A stretch of DNA of 64,000 nt from Candidatus Omnitrophota bacterium (GCA_023818965.1 JAMWCD010000012.1:1-64000); one strand, 5' to 3'; counted from the stretch's first letter, positions 1 through 9,426 are shown. The notes: generated by a model from the letters alone, not told the origin. Made by a program: numbers and translations.

Positions 1-71
1 ATTTTTGTCAAGAGTTCAAATTGCCTCATTAAAAAACTAATTAAAAATTTTTCTCATCTTCGACCCAATAG

Positions 72-200
72 AGACTCAATCCCCCTTTGCTCTCCCTCCT
101 TTTCTAAAGGAGGGTAGGGGTGGATTTAAATCCCCCTTAATCCCCCTTTTACAAAGGGGGAAAGCGAAAGTGGGAAATGAAAAAGGGATTGGAGAGGAGA
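72..200. repeat. GC-rich hairpin repeat, copy 1
   Basis: A pyrimidine-rich stretch with runs of C5 is followed by a purine-rich stretch with runs of G5, so the whole block can fold back on itself. Its best stem is a perfect 9-bp match (141-149 with 153-161) around a 3-base loop. The composition is far more GC-rich than the AT-rich surroundings. A second block of the same style lies at 3150-3360. It looks like a mobile intergenic hairpin (MITE-like) repeat. No transposase is visible and no function is implied. Confidence 0.6.
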
Positions 201-271
201 TTTACAAAAATGGGAAAATTGAAAAAGAAGAAATTTTTGTATAAATTCTTACATAAAGCAAAAGGAACAAC

Positions 272-300
272 TAAACAATGTCATAATTTTGTGATAAAAT
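272..300 (+). promoter_or_regulatory. possible promoter for the URO-D-like gene
   Basis: A TAAACA -35-like box (272-277) and a TAAAAT -10-like box (295-300) are separated by 17 bases, upstream of the gene starting at 332. The -35 is a weak match, and AT-rich DNA produces such matches by chance. Confidence 0.3.
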
Positions 301-331
301 TTGCTTAACATTCTTTTGAAAGGGAGACAAT

Positions 332-1354
332 ATGAATAAACGGGAACGATTATTGAATTGCATTGAACTGAAAGGTGATGGAGAAATATTTTCAAGTGTT
401 TCAATTGCCTGGGTTGTGTGGGAAAAAAATATTGAATTTTTTCAAAATCTTGTAAAAAGTTGTCCACATGTTTCAATCTGGGCAGGCAAAGATGAAAACC
501 GCAGGGCAGGTAGTAAAATAAGAGATAAATGGGGATGCTTGTGGATTTATCCACTTGATTATCTCGATGGTCAGGTGATAGAACATCCTCTTGATGACTG
601 GTCAAAATTTAAAAATTATACACCGCCTGACCCTGAAAAATACATTGACTGGGAAAAATTCAAAAAGGACGTTCAGGAAGCAAAAAATAGAGGAGATTTT
701 ACTTCTGGAGGGGTTGACCATGGATTTTTCTTCCTCCTTTTAACATATCTTCGTGGATATGAAAATGCCATGATTGATTTTGCCGAAGATAATAAAAATC
801 TTTATCAGTTAATAGAAATCATTGAAAATTACTGGATGGCTGTGATAAAAAAATATGTGGATATTGGAGTTGATATGATTGGTTTCGGAGATGACCTTGG
901 GCTACAGAATTCTCTACCAATCAGCCCCTCTGCATGGAGAAAATATATCAAACCATCATATAAAAAGTTTTTTTCATTTTGCAGGCAGCACAATACCCAT
1001 GTTTCCCTTCACACAGATGGATGGATTGTTGATATTATCCCCGATTTGATTGAGTGCGGTGTAAGTGTTTTGAATCCACAGGACCTTGTCAATGGAATAG
1101 AAAATATCAAGCGACTTGCAAAGGGTAAAGTGTGTATTGACCTTGATATAGACAGGCAAAAAATTACATATTTCGGAAAACCTGATGATGTGGAAAAACA
1201 TATTGAATATTGCGTGAAGACACTTGGTTCTGAAAAAGGTGGATTACTACTGAAATTTGGAGCATATCCAGGAACGCCTGTTGAAAATATTGGTGCTGTT
1301 ATCAAAGCATTTGAAAAATATCATGACTGGTGGGTTAAAAAAGGGAGCACATAA
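332..1354 (+). CDS. URO-D-like (uroporphyrinogen decarboxylase family) protein
   Basis: This 340-residue protein belongs to the uroporphyrinogen decarboxylase-like superfamily, a TIM-barrel fold that also includes corrinoid-dependent methyltransferases. The start has a good ribosome site (GGGAG, 321-325). The N-terminal layout (MNKRERLLNCIE) and the C-terminal GAYPGTP-type segment are typical of the divergent URO-D-like proteins common in PVC-related genomes and often found beside carbohydrate genes. No heme pathway genes are nearby, so a true HemE role is unlikely and the substrate is unknown. Its stop codon overlaps the start of the downstream esterase (TAATG), indicating translational coupling. 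Confidence 0.75.
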   Translation: MNKRERLLNCIELKGDGEIFSSVSIAWVVWEKNIEFFQNLVKSCPHVSIWAGKDENRRAGSKIRDKWGCLWIYPLDYLDGQVIEHPLDDWSKFKNYTPPDPEKYIDWEKFKKDVQEAKNRGDFTSGGVDHGFFFLLLTYLRGYENAMIDFAEDNKNLYQLIEIIENYWMAVIKKYVDIGVDMIGFGDDLGLQNSLPISPSAWRKYIKPSYKKFFSFCRQHNTHVSLHTDGWIVDIIPDLIECGVSVLNPQDLVNGIENIKRLAKGKVCIDLDIDRQKITYFGKPDDVEKHIEYCVKTLGSEKGGLLLKFGAYPGTPVENIGAVIKAFEKYHDWWVKKGST

Positions 1355-3078
1355 TGAAAAAAATCATTTTGTATATGCTGGTGATTTTTACAATGAATGT
1401 AGTTTATGCTCAGAATCAGTTTAATGAGGTCATTTTCAATCTTAAGGCAATTATGAATGACCCCCTTGATGCAAAAATACTGTCAACAACAAAGAAAGAA
1501 AATATTGTTTTTCAGGAAGTTGAATTTACTTCTGAAATTTACCAGAACAGTCCTGTGAGAATTTATGGGATTGTTGCATTTCCTGAAGGAGCACATAAAC
1601 TACCAGCAATATTCTGGAGTCAAGCAGGAATGTCTCCTGCCAATAAAGCAATGCCTGAATTATTTGCAAAAATGGGTTATGTGTGTATGTGTATTACACT
1701 TCCCCATAAAATATGGAATCCACATATTACCTTTAACACAAAAAATCCTGAAGATGGAAATATGACACATTATGCTATCAGCCAGATGAGGGCCATCACC
1801 TATCTATGTTCAATGTTAGAAGTTGACCCTGAAAAAATAGGAATTGGTGGCTCTTCTTATGGTGGATTTTTTTCAACATTGATTGCAGGTGCAGATCCAA
1901 GAATTAAGTGTGGTATGTCATTTTTTGCAGGTGGAAATATGATGCTGGGAACACACATCCCGCAATTTACTCAACTAACATCTCTGGAAGATGTCAATAT
2001 CTGGAATAATACCATTGATCCTGCAATTAGATTAAGATACAGAAGTGTACCATTTTTATGGGGTGTCGCTGCAAACGATAACTGGTTTTATCTTCCATCA
2101 GTAGTAAAAACATATTGTGATTCAATCGGTGAAAAACGCATTGCCATTATTCCATTGTGGGAACATGGATTTCCTGAAGAAATTGACCAGCAACTTTTTT
2201 CATGGTTTGACATTTATCTCAAGCAAACAAAAAAACCATACAACAGTGTTTCTCCCCTTGTGATCAAGAAAATTAACAATAAACTATATGCCACATGGTC
2301 TTTTTCCGGGGAAAATAAAATTAAAAAGGCAGAGATTATTGTTAGTTATGGAAAAATTTTGCCGTGGAAATGGTGGATTTATCGAAACTATGTAAGTTTT
2401 CCTGCAGAGATTAAAGACAACAATATCAAAGGTGAAATACCTGTCGTTGAACCTGATATTGAAATGTATGTGTTTGGTAATATTACTGATGAAAATGGCG
2501 CAACCACATCAACAATGCCTGTTGAGATTAAAGCAAGTGATTACGGGATCAAAAAGGCTAATTCAGCAGGAGAATTTAATCTTTTTCAGTGGAAGATTTT
2601 TGACAGGGACACAGAAAAAAATTTTATAAGGATGGGCATTTCACAATTTGTGTTTGATTCTGAGGTGAAAATGGGTAAGCTTCCTTCTATCAGGATTGAA
2701 CCAGGTAAAACACAAAAGAAAAATACAATAACATTTAAACTTAATCATGTTCCGATGCACTCCCATGTTTTAAAGGTATGGGCAAAAGCAGAAAGCAAAA
2801 CAGAAATTACATTGAATGTCCAAGGGGTTGAATTCCCTGATTCGAAATCAACTGTTGTAAATTTGTTGAGAAACCAGAATTCCTATGGAAAAATTCCTGT
2901 TTTTACAACAACAAAAGAAATTAATGAAAAATGGCAGTATATTGAATTACAGTGTCCGTATAATAATGATGATGTTGAGGGATATGTTTTGAATATTTCG
3001 TCTTCACAACCTGTAACATACTGGTTAAGTCAGATTGTTTTCCAGCCAGTGTGGAAGAAAAATGGTAGTGTCAAATAA
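1354..3078 (+). CDS. secreted alpha/beta-hydrolase (acetyl xylan esterase / PhoPQ-activated-like)
   Basis: The 574-residue protein starts with a signal peptide (residues 1-19, cut near VYA/QN). An alpha/beta-hydrolase domain follows at about 50-295, with nucleophile Ser168 in GGSSYGG, a probable acid Asp242 (AAND) and catalytic His271 (WEHG). Residues of about 300-574 look beta-rich and may bind carbohydrate or the envelope; I do not recognise that part. The fold suggests a periplasmic or outer-membrane esterase that removes acyl groups from polysaccharide. It is coupled by one base to the URO-D-like gene. Whether the substrate is acetylated xylan is inference only. Confidence 0.7.
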   Translation: MKKIILYMLVIFTMNVVYAQNQFNEVIFNLKAIMNDPLDAKILSTTKKENIVFQEVEFTSEIYQNSPVRIYGIVAFPEGAHKLPAIFWSQAGMSPANKAMPELFAKMGYVCMCITLPHKIWNPHITFNTKNPEDGNMTHYAISQMRAITYLCSMLEVDPEKIGIGGSSYGGFFSTLIAGADPRIKCGMSFFAGGNMMLGTHIPQFTQLTSLEDVNIWNNTIDPAIRLRYRSVPFLWGVAANDNWFYLPSVVKTYCDSIGEKRIAIIPLWEHGFPEEIDQQLFSWFDIYLKQTKKPYNSVSPLVIKKINNKLYATWSFSGENKIKKAEIIVSYGKILPWKWWIYRNYVSFPAEIKDNNIKGEIPVVEPDIEMYVFGNITDENGATTSTMPVEIKASDYGIKKANSAGEFNLFQWKIFDRDTEKNFIRMGISQFVFDSEVKMGKLPSIRIEPGKTQKKNTITFKLNHVPMHSHVLKVWAKAESKTEITLNVQGVEFPDSKSTVVNLLRNQNSYGKIPVFTTTKEINEKWQYIELQCPYNNDDVEGYVLNISSSQPVTYWLSQIVFQPVWKKNGSVK

Positions 3079-3149
3079 CTTATGAAAGATTTCAGAGGTA
3101 AGAATGAGAGAAATAAGAAGTTTTCTTACACAGGGCGACAACTGCACTC

Positions 3150-3360
3150 CTGTGAGGAGGGTACACCTTTCTCTTTTCCCCTCAATCCGCCTTTGTCCCC
3201 CTTTATAAAATGGGTCCACCTCCCTTCCTTCCCCTCCTGAAATGAGGGGATGCAAGGGGAGGTTAAAAGGGGGAATGGAAGGGGGATTTGCGAAAGGGGG
3301 AAAATGAGGTGATTCAGAAGGGGATTCACTGGGAGGTTGAAGAAAAAGGGGTAGAAAATA
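3150..3360. repeat. GC-rich hairpin repeat, copy 2
   Basis: This block resembles the repeat at 72-200: C-rich runs on the left, G5-rich runs on the right, and internal stems such as CCCCTC (3231-3236) with GAGGGG (3244-3249). It fills most of the 352-base gap between the esterase and the 3-epimerase gene. Open frames crossing it on the minus strand are low-complexity artefacts of the repeat. With copy 1 it brackets the URO-D-like and esterase genes. Confidence 0.55.
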
Positions 3361-3430
3361 TAGGTAAAAAAGAGTTCTCAAGGGAGAGGGAAAAGGAAAT
3401 AATTAGTCAAAAAATCAACAGGGGTTTTTT

Positions 3431-4300
3431 ATGGAGAAAATAAAATTTTTTGTTAATAGCTGGATTTTTGGTGATTGCGCTATTGAAAGGATTATTGAAA
3501 GGGTTTCCAACCTTGGATATGATGGAATTGAACTTGTTGGAGAACCAGATATTTACGATGGAAAAAAGATTAAAAAACTTGTTTCGGATGCTGGTATTTC
3601 AATTTGCTCAATCTGTGGTATGTTTCCAGGACCAGAAGAAAATGATCTAAGGGCACTGGCTCATCCTGACAAAAAACAGAGACATGCAGCAATTTCATAT
3701 ATCAAAAGATGTATAGACCTTGCAGTACAAACTGATGCACGAAGTGTTCTTGTTGTTCCTGGACTTGTTGGAAGACCTGAATTTTTCGTTTCAAGAGAAA
3801 ATGATTTTCAGTTAATTGTTGATTCAATTTCACATGTTTGCGAATATGCAGAAAAAAACAAAATCTTCCTGACCATTGAGCCAATAAACAGATATGAGGT
3901 TGGAATTATCAACAGTATCAGCGAAGCAATTGAAATGGCAAAAAAGATTAATCATCCACAGGTGAAAATCATGGGAGACACATTTCACATGCAGATTGAG
4001 GAAGCAGATGGAATTCCCAATGCCATCAGAAGGGCAGGGAAAAATTGGCTATATCATTTACATGCAGCAGATAACACCCGTCAGGCGCCAGGAAAAGGAA
4101 CAATGAACTGGAGAGAAATTTTAAGAGCACTTTATGATATTAAATATACTGGAGTAATGTCCCTTGAACCACTTCCAAAAGGGGCTTCTCCCTACGATGC
4201 AAGAAAGGGTAAAATACCAGAAGAAATTCTTGATAAAGAACTTTCTTTCGCTCTTTCGTATCTCAAACTTCAACAGGATATCGTGAGGCAACATATATGA
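3431..4300 (+). CDS. ketose 3-epimerase-like TIM-barrel protein
   Basis: A 289-residue xylose-isomerase-like TIM barrel. The expected metal ligands are visible at E150 (TIEP), D183 (GDTFHM), H209 (YHLHA) and E246 (SLEP). This spacing matches the D-tagatose/D-psicose 3-epimerase group and also fits UlaE-like L-ribulose-5-phosphate 3-epimerases. It would interconvert C3-epimeric ketoses or ketose phosphates in the cytoplasm. The next gene overlaps by 4 bases and is AraD-like. That pairing mirrors ulaE-ulaF and supports a pentulose-phosphate role. The exact substrate cannot be read from the sequence. Confidence 0.75.
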   Translation: MEKIKFFVNSWIFGDCAIERIIERVSNLGYDGIELVGEPDIYDGKKIKKLVSDAGISICSICGMFPGPEENDLRALAHPDKKQRHAAISYIKRCIDLAVQTDARSVLVVPGLVGRPEFFVSRENDFQLIVDSISHVCEYAEKNKIFLTIEPINRYEVGIINSISEAIEMAKKINHPQVKIMGDTFHMQIEEADGIPNAIRRAGKNWLYHLHAADNTRQAPGKGTMNWREILRALYDIKYTGVMSLEPLPKGASPYDARKGKIPEEILDKELSFALSYLKLQQDIVRQHI

Positions 4301-4959
4301 ATGAATTGAAAAAAAGGGTGTATCAGGCAAATATTCTCTTACCACAATATGGGCTTGTTATTGGCACACAGGGTAATGTCAGTGGTATTGATAGGAAAAG
4401 AAACATTATCTACATAAAACCAAGTGGTGTGCCGTATGAAAAAATGAAAATATCTGATATTGTGGGAATAGATTTGGATGGAAATGTTGTTGATGGGAAA
4501 TTAAAACCATCTGTTGACTGGATTCATCATGCATTTATTTATAAAAACATCCCTGAAGTCAATGGAGTTGTTCATACGCACAGCATTTATGCCACAGCAT
4601 TCGCTGCTGTGGGTATTGACATACCCTGCCTGACAACCGGCCAGGCAGACATTTTTGGTGGTGAAATACCTGTTACTGAATACGCAGATAATATTTCAGA
4701 CCACATTGGGAAGGCAATTCTCAAATACAGGAAAAAGGGATGCCCTTCAATAATCCTGGGAAAACATGGTGTATTTACATTTGATTCTACATGTGAAAAA
4801 GCACTGTTTGCAGCACAAATGACAGAATATTTTGCAAAGATTAATCTTCTCGCAATAATTCTTGGGGCAATAAAAAACAAAAAAATTTTGCCACTTGGTA
4901 AAAACGAAATTAAGAAATGGTATGACAGGTATCATGGTGGCGGCTATGGTCAAAAATAG
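4297..4959 (+). CDS. araD: class II aldolase family, AraD-like L-ribulose-5-phosphate 4-epimerase
   Basis: The 220-residue protein is a class II aldolase/adducin family member. It has the phosphate-binding GNVSG loop (26-30) and zinc ligands H93 and H95 (VHTHS) and H157 (GKHG). The AraD-type residues Asp74 and Asp118 (QADIFGG) and a terminal HGGGYGQK with Tyr217 favour a 4-epimerase over fuculose-phosphate aldolase, which has Glu in place of Asp74. It would convert L-ribulose 5-phosphate to D-xylulose 5-phosphate. It overlaps the 3-epimerase gene (ATGA) and ends abutting the convergent msbA gene. A ribulokinase lies at 21308-22990, but no arabinose isomerase is seen. Confidence 0.75.
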   Translation: MNELKKRVYQANILLPQYGLVIGTQGNVSGIDRKRNIIYIKPSGVPYEKMKISDIVGIDLDGNVVDGKLKPSVDWIHHAFIYKNIPEVNGVVHTHSIYATAFAAVGIDIPCLTTGQADIFGGEIPVTEYADNISDHIGKAILKYRKKGCPSIILGKHGVFTFDSTCEKALFAAQMTEYFAKINLLAIILGAIKNKKILPLGKNEIKKWYDRYHGGGYGQK

Positions 4960-6759
4960 TTACTTGTGATGCTGAAAATACCATAGTTTTGCATAAAACC
5001 CATTTTTTTCAAGTAATTGTTCATGAGAACCAATTTCTTCAATACATCCATCTTTCATCACCACAATTTTATCCATATTCCTGACTGTTGAAAGTCGATG
5101 AGCAACAAAGACAACAGTCCTGTTTTTCATAATATCCTCAAGTGCCTGATGAAGAATTTTTTCTGATTCACTATCAAGAGATGCAGTAATTTCATCAAAC
5201 AGGAGTATTTCAGGATTTTTCAAAATTGCCCGTGCAAGACAGATTAATTGTTTTTGTCCGCCTGAAAGGGTCTGCCCCCTTTCACCCACCATTGTTTCAT
5301 ATCCATCCTTCATATTACTGACAAATTCTGAAACCCTTGTAATTGTTACTGCTTTTTCAAAATCTTCGGTAGTGAAATGTTCGTTTCCAAAGCAAATGTT
5401 GTTCCTGATAGTGTCAGAAAATATGATTGGTTCCTGTGGTACAATCCCTATTCTGTTTCTCAAACTTTTTAAAGTAAATTTTCTTATATCTATGCCATCA
5501 TAGAGTATCACCCCATCTTTTGGTTCATACAACCTCAGTAATAAACTCAAAATTGTACTTTTGCCAACACCTGTTGGACCAACAATACCGATTTTTTCTC
5601 CTGCTTTTATTTCAAATGAAATATCTTTTAATACAGGATTACCACCATAGTCAAAGGAAACATTTTCAAATGTAATCTTCGATTGCAATTTCGGACACTC
5701 CATTACTCCTGAATCAATTTCTGCCTGCTCCTGCTCAAGTATGCTATAAATTCTTGGAAGTGTGGCGCTTGCCATATAAATATATGCAATTGAATTCATA
5801 ATGGCTTTTGATGGACCGATTAAGGAAACAAGACCAGCAATGAACATAAACAAAAAACCAGAAGAGAACTCATTGTTCATCACCTTACCAACACCAATGA
5901 CAATAATAATGGCACCTCCAATTGTTGTAAGTAGTTCTGAAAATGGGCTGACAAGTCCTGTTCTTTTGATAATTGAAAGATTTGAGCGATATATTGCCTC
6001 ATTTTCTTTTGAAAATTTTTCTATGACATGTTTGTGCATATTATATGCCTTGATAACAAACTGTCCGTAGATGCTTTCCTGAATAACATGTCCAAGATTT
6101 GCCCAGTTTATCTGCAAAGATCTTGAAATCTTGCGAAGTTTTCTACTGAGATTGAGGATCGGAAATAACAGTACAGGAAATATCAATAATGCAATCAGGG
6201 TCAATTTCCAGTCAATCATCAAAACAATCGCAAGAAATACTATTGCCTGGAAAATATTAAGTACAAGCATTGGTAATTCTCTTGAAAGTACTTGGTCAAG
6301 CATACCAATATCAATAAGAATCCTTGATGAAAGTTCTCCTGTGTTCTTTCTTGCAAAAAATTCCATTGGAAGATACTGAATTTTCTCATATATGCGCATT
6401 CTAATATTGGCAAGAATTCTGCTTCCAAAACTTCTTAAAAAATAATTTTGATAATAAAATGTGAGACCCTTGCCTATCACCATGATGATCAAAAAGCATA
6501 CAGCAAAATTCAAAAGAACCATTGGTTCCATTGAATTTAATTTCTCAACAAAATTTTTTAGTACTGGAAACTGTGGAATACTTTCTGGCAGTACAATCGG
6601 ACGTCGGGCAAAAATTCTATCAACAAGAGGAACAATTGCTGTAATTGAGGCACCATTGAAAAATGTTGAAAAAATACTTGCAACTATTCCTGCGAAAAAA
6701 TTTTTATAATCAATCTCAATAAACTTTTTTAGTTTAAAATACTCAAACAATACTTTCAT
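4960..6759 (-). CDS. msbA: ABC exporter, MsbA-like lipid flippase
   Basis: A 599-residue half-transporter with an N-terminal six-helix membrane domain (about 20-320) and a C-terminal ATPase. The ATPase has Walker A GPTGVGKST, signature LSGGQ, Walker B ILLFDE and the H-loop VAHRLST. It starts immediately after the lpxB stop (TAA then ATG), with an AAGGGT ribosome site inside the lpxB end. Adjacency to lpxB supports export of lipid A-core across the inner membrane. Related exporters of other lipids or peptides have the same architecture, so the substrate is inferred from context. Confidence 0.8.
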   Translation of the reverse strand: MKVLFEYFKLKKFIEIDYKNFFAGIVASIFSTFFNGASITAIVPLVDRIFARRPIVLPESIPQFPVLKNFVEKLNSMEPMVLLNFAVCFLIIMVIGKGLTFYYQNYFLRSFGSRILANIRMRIYEKIQYLPMEFFARKNTGELSSRILIDIGMLDQVLSRELPMLVLNIFQAIVFLAIVLMIDWKLTLIALLIFPVLLFPILNLSRKLRKISRSLQINWANLGHVIQESIYGQFVIKAYNMHKHVIEKFSKENEAIYRSNLSIIKRTGLVSPFSELLTTIGGAIIIVIGVGKVMNNEFSSGFLFMFIAGLVSLIGPSKAIMNSIAYIYMASATLPRIYSILEQEQAEIDSGVMECPKLQSKITFENVSFDYGGNPVLKDISFEIKAGEKIGIVGPTGVGKSTILSLLLRLYEPKDGVILYDGIDIRKFTLKSLRNRIGIVPQEPIIFSDTIRNNICFGNEHFTTEDFEKAVTITRVSEFVSNMKDGYETMVGERGQTLSGGQKQLICLARAILKNPEILLFDEITASLDSESEKILHQALEDIMKNRTVVFVAHRLSTVRNMDKIVVMKDGCIEEIGSHEQLLEKNGFYAKLWYFQHHK

Positions 6760-7890
6760 TTAGACCCTTTTTATTATGAAATCTGCTATCTTTTCACTGA
6801 CATTTGCCTGTCCGAGTATCTGTCTGATATTTTTGAATTGAGCCATCTGTTTTTTTCTTGCTTCACCTGATTCACAAATCAATTGTGAAAATACCCTTTG
6901 AAATTTCTGCCAGTTTACATTCTGTATAAATTCTTCAACAACCTTTTTCCCGCAGATGATATTGACAGGACTAACATAGTTTAATTTTACTATAAGTTTC
7001 GCAATTAAGTAATTAAATCTACTCAACCTGTAAAATACAATCATCGGTGTTCCACAAAGGGCAATTTCCAGATTCATTGTGCCACTTGCACACAAGGATA
7101 TCTTTGAATTTTTTGCAAGAACATGGGGTGATTTTTTCCATATGCACCAGTGTTCTCCATATTGTTCAAGTATACCTTTAATATCTGAATACAATTGCTC
7201 ATCCGCGCATGATACAACAAACGTTGCTTCACTGTAGATTTTTTTTACCCTGTTTGCAGCCATTACAAGCAATGGAAGAATATATTTTATTTCTTCCTGC
7301 CTGCTACCTGGAAAAATCCCAATAATAAAAGCATCCTTATTAGAACCTATCTCACTGAAAAAATTTTCATTACTGATTTCTCCAGGAATCAAATCAATCA
7401 CAGGATGTCCGAAATAGTATGCAGGAACATTTTCCTTTTCATAGATTTGTTTTTCAAAAGGAAATATGACAATCACTGCCTCAAACAGATGCCTTATCAA
7501 AAAAATTCTCTGATAGTTATGAGCCCAGATTTTTGGTGGAATATAATAAATTTTTCTGAAATCCATTAATTTTTTTGCAAGGGAAAGATTAAAACCTGGA
7601 TTATCAATAAAAACAATAAGGTCAGGACATTCATTTTTTATCGCCTTAAGACAGGTATTAAAAAACTTCAAATGGGATCGAAAATTTTTTATAACGGAAC
7701 TGAAACCAAATGCACCTGAAAGTTTATTTTCTGCAATAATCCTGATACCTGTAGATGTTAATTTTTTCCCACCAATACCAGTAATTTCAATCTCTGGATT
7801 CAGTTTCTTTATATTTGAGGCAAGTGTTGCTGCATACTGGTCTCCAGAAATTTCTCCTGATACAATAGTAATTTTAGGTCTTTTCACCAT
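6760..7890 (-). CDS. lpxB: lipid-A-disaccharide synthase
   Basis: LpxB joins UDP-2,3-diacylglucosamine and lipid X to form the lipid A disaccharide. The ATG at 7890 is chosen because the protein then begins MVKRPKITIVSGEISGD, the usual LpxB N-terminus, and the length (376 residues) fits the family. A longer open frame to 7968 would run deep into the upstream oxidoreductase gene. Other family signatures are GIGGKKL, the PPKIWAH segment and FPGSRQEEI. The ribosome site is weak. The gene is followed without a gap by msbA. It is the clearest evidence here for an LPS outer membrane; the other lpx genes are not in the window. Confidence 0.88.
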   Translation of the reverse strand: MVKRPKITIVSGEISGDQYAATLASNIKKLNPEIEITGIGGKKLTSTGIRIIAENKLSGAFGFSSVIKNFRSHLKFFNTCLKAIKNECPDLIVFIDNPGFNLSLAKKLMDFRKIYYIPPKIWAHNYQRIFLIRHLFEAVIVIFPFEKQIYEKENVPAYYFGHPVIDLIPGEISNENFFSEIGSNKDAFIIGIFPGSRQEEIKYILPLLVMAANRVKKIYSEATFVVSCADEQLYSDIKGILEQYGEHWCIWKKSPHVLAKNSKISLCASGTMNLEIALCGTPMIVFYRLSRFNYLIAKLIVKLNYVSPVNIICGKKVVEEFIQNVNWQKFQRVFSQLICESGEARKKQMAQFKNIRQILGQANVSEKIADFIIKRV

Positions 7891-7906
7891 GTTGAAAGCT
7901 AAAATA

Positions 7907-8893
7907 TTACACCTTTGCAATCTTTTTTTCTTTATAAGACAGGTAAATTTTGTCTGAAAGAAGCGCAACCTTTTCTATTACTGAAAACGGTGTCTGTGGC
8001 TGTTTTTTCCCTTTAATGCATTCAATGAAATCCTCTGCAGGAGAATTTACCTGAGATGGAATTTCTGGTATTGCTTCTGGTTCTTTTTTCCCGTAATAAT
8101 GGACATAACTGTTTTCTCCATATGCACTGATTTTTAATACACCTTTTTTGCCCCATATAAGTAATGCTTCCCTGAATGATGGGTCAATCCCGAGTATTCC
8201 AAAACTTCCTATTACCTTTTCCTTGAAATTCACAATAAATGCGGTATTGATATCAACCTTCATTCCATGATAATCAATGAATGAACAAACCTTTTCTGGA
8301 GTCAGCCCTGTAAGAAAGAAAAGCATTGCTACAAAGTGGCTGCCTGAATCAGTCAATTGTCCTCCGCCAGAGAAAGCAGGATTAAATCTCCATATTCTTC
8401 CTGTATTTCTAACAATTTCAATCCAGTTCTGAGCAAGATAACCTGAAATAAAAACAATTTTTCCCAGTTTCTTTTTATCGAGAATTTTCTTTGCTGAAAG
8501 AAAAGAAGGATTATAGTGTCGTTGATATCCAACAACAAAAACAAGTTTTGTCTTTTTCAGTATTTTTTTTACCTCCATTGCTTCCCTGTAATTAACAACT
8601 GCAGGTTTTTCAACAAGAACATGGACACCATTTTTCAAACAGAGTTTTATCTGAGGCGCATGGAATGTGTGCGGAGAACATATTACAGCACCATCAATAT
8701 TTCCTTTCTCCACAAGTTCCCTGTCACTTTTATAGACATCTACATCTCCTGCCTCTTTTTTGAATTTTTCTACATTTTCCTTCTTTGGATCAAAAATACC
8801 CGTAATTTTCACATTCTCAATACCTTTGAGTATCCTTAAATGCCCATACGAATGCCCACCACAACCAATGAAACCAATCCTGATTTCCTTCAT
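7907..8893 (-). CDS. Gfo/Idh/MocA-family oxidoreductase
   Basis: A 328-residue NAD(P)-dependent sugar dehydrogenase-like protein. It has a Rossmann GCGGHSYGH motif near the N-terminus, the family VLVEKP motif, and a GSHFVAM segment in the substrate domain. The start at 8893 is preferred over 8929 because a strong GAGGAG ribosome site sits just upstream and MKEIRIGFIG is the natural N-terminus. It is 16 bases upstream of lpxB on the same strand. In some bacteria a family member (GnnA) beside lpx genes makes diamino-lipid A, but no partner aminotransferase is present, so the function stays open. Confidence 0.75.
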   Translation of the reverse strand: MKEIRIGFIGCGGHSYGHLRILKGIENVKITGIFDPKKENVEKFKKEAGDVDVYKSDRELVEKGNIDGAVICSPHTFHAPQIKLCLKNGVHVLVEKPAVVNYREAMEVKKILKKTKLVFVVGYQRHYNPSFLSAKKILDKKKLGKIVFISGYLAQNWIEIVRNTGRIWRFNPAFSGGGQLTDSGSHFVAMLFFLTGLTPEKVCSFIDYHGMKVDINTAFIVNFKEKVIGSFGILGIDPSFREALLIWGKKGVLKISAYGENSYVHYYGKKEPEAIPEIPSQVNSPAEDFIECIKGKKQPQTPFSVIEKVALLSDKIYLSYKEKKIAKV

Positions 8894-8929
8894 TTTTCTC
8901 CTCCTCTGATTTGGTTCAGTTGACTTCAA

Positions 8930-8958
8930 ATATTATTACATACGATGGGAAACGTCAA
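8930..8958 (-). promoter_or_regulatory. promoter for the oxidoreductase-lpxB-msbA operon
   Basis: On the minus strand, TTGACG (8953-8958) and TAATAT (8930-8935) are separated by exactly 17 bases. They lie upstream of the GAGGAG ribosome site and the start at 8893, in a divergent intergenic region. Confidence 0.55.
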
Positions 8959-8984
8959 ATTATACTTTATTAAATCATGCCTTT

Positions 8985-9013
8985 TTGCCCTTACAAAACG
9001 ATTGTGATATTCT
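8985..9013 (+). promoter_or_regulatory. promoter for the thioesterase-flavodoxin pair
   Basis: TTGCCC (8985-8990) and TATTCT (9008-9013) are spaced by 17 bases and lie about 20 bases before the start at 9035. This promoter is back to back with the minus-strand one at 8930-8958. Confidence 0.5.
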
Positions 9014-9034
9014 TTAGTTAAAAAAGGGAGAAAA

Positions 9035-9424
9035 ATGGCTGGTATTATCACCAAAAAAATCTATTACCATGATACTGATGCAGGTGGTGTTGTTTATTAT
9101 GCAAGCTACCTGAAATTTTTTGAAGAGGGAAGAACCCGGTATTTTGAAGATAAAGGAATTTTTACTGAAGAACTTTTAAAACAGAATATTGCCTTTGTTG
9201 TGGCAAAGGCAAATGTAGAATATAAAAAGCCACTAAGATACATGGATTCTGCAAAAATTATTACTGATGTGAAAAACAGTGGTAATTTCTCAATCGTTTT
9301 TTTGCAAAAAGTAATGAAAAATGACGATTTATGCTGTGTGGCAGAAATTACAGTTGTTTGTGTCAATGATAAAATGAAACCAGTAAAAATTCCAGAAAAA
9401 GTGAAGCAGGCAATCAGGAGGTGA
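9035..9424 (+). CDS. YbgC/4HBT-type acyl-CoA thioesterase
   Basis: A 129-residue hotdog-fold thioesterase. The N-terminal YHDTDAGGVVYYASY segment is the family signature, with the conserved Asp in the DTD part, and the size is typical. It hydrolyses acyl-CoA or acyl-ACP thioesters in the cytoplasm. A GGGAG ribosome site precedes the ATG. The stop codon lies within the ribosome-site region of the flavodoxin gene, so the two are probably co-transcribed. In many genomes YbgC sits with tol-pal; here it does not. Confidence 0.8.
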   Translation: MAGIITKKIYYHDTDAGGVVYYASYLKFFEEGRTRYFEDKGIFTEELLKQNIAFVVAKANVEYKKPLRYMDSAKIITDVKNSGNFSIVFLQKVMKNDDLCCVAEITVVCVNDKMKPVKIPEKVKQAIRR

Positions 9425-9426
9425 AA

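Noticed and set aside
3025-3381. Minus-strand open frames (about 118 and 67 residues) across the repeat
   Set aside because: They consist of low-complexity Pro/Ser/Phe-rich translation of the C-run/G-run hairpin repeat and have no ribosome site or family features.
7907-8893. Gfo/Idh protein as GnnA (diamino-lipid A synthesis)
   Set aside because: It is beside lpxB, which is suggestive, but no GnnB aminotransferase or lpxA is adjacent and the sequence looks like a generic sugar oxidoreductase.
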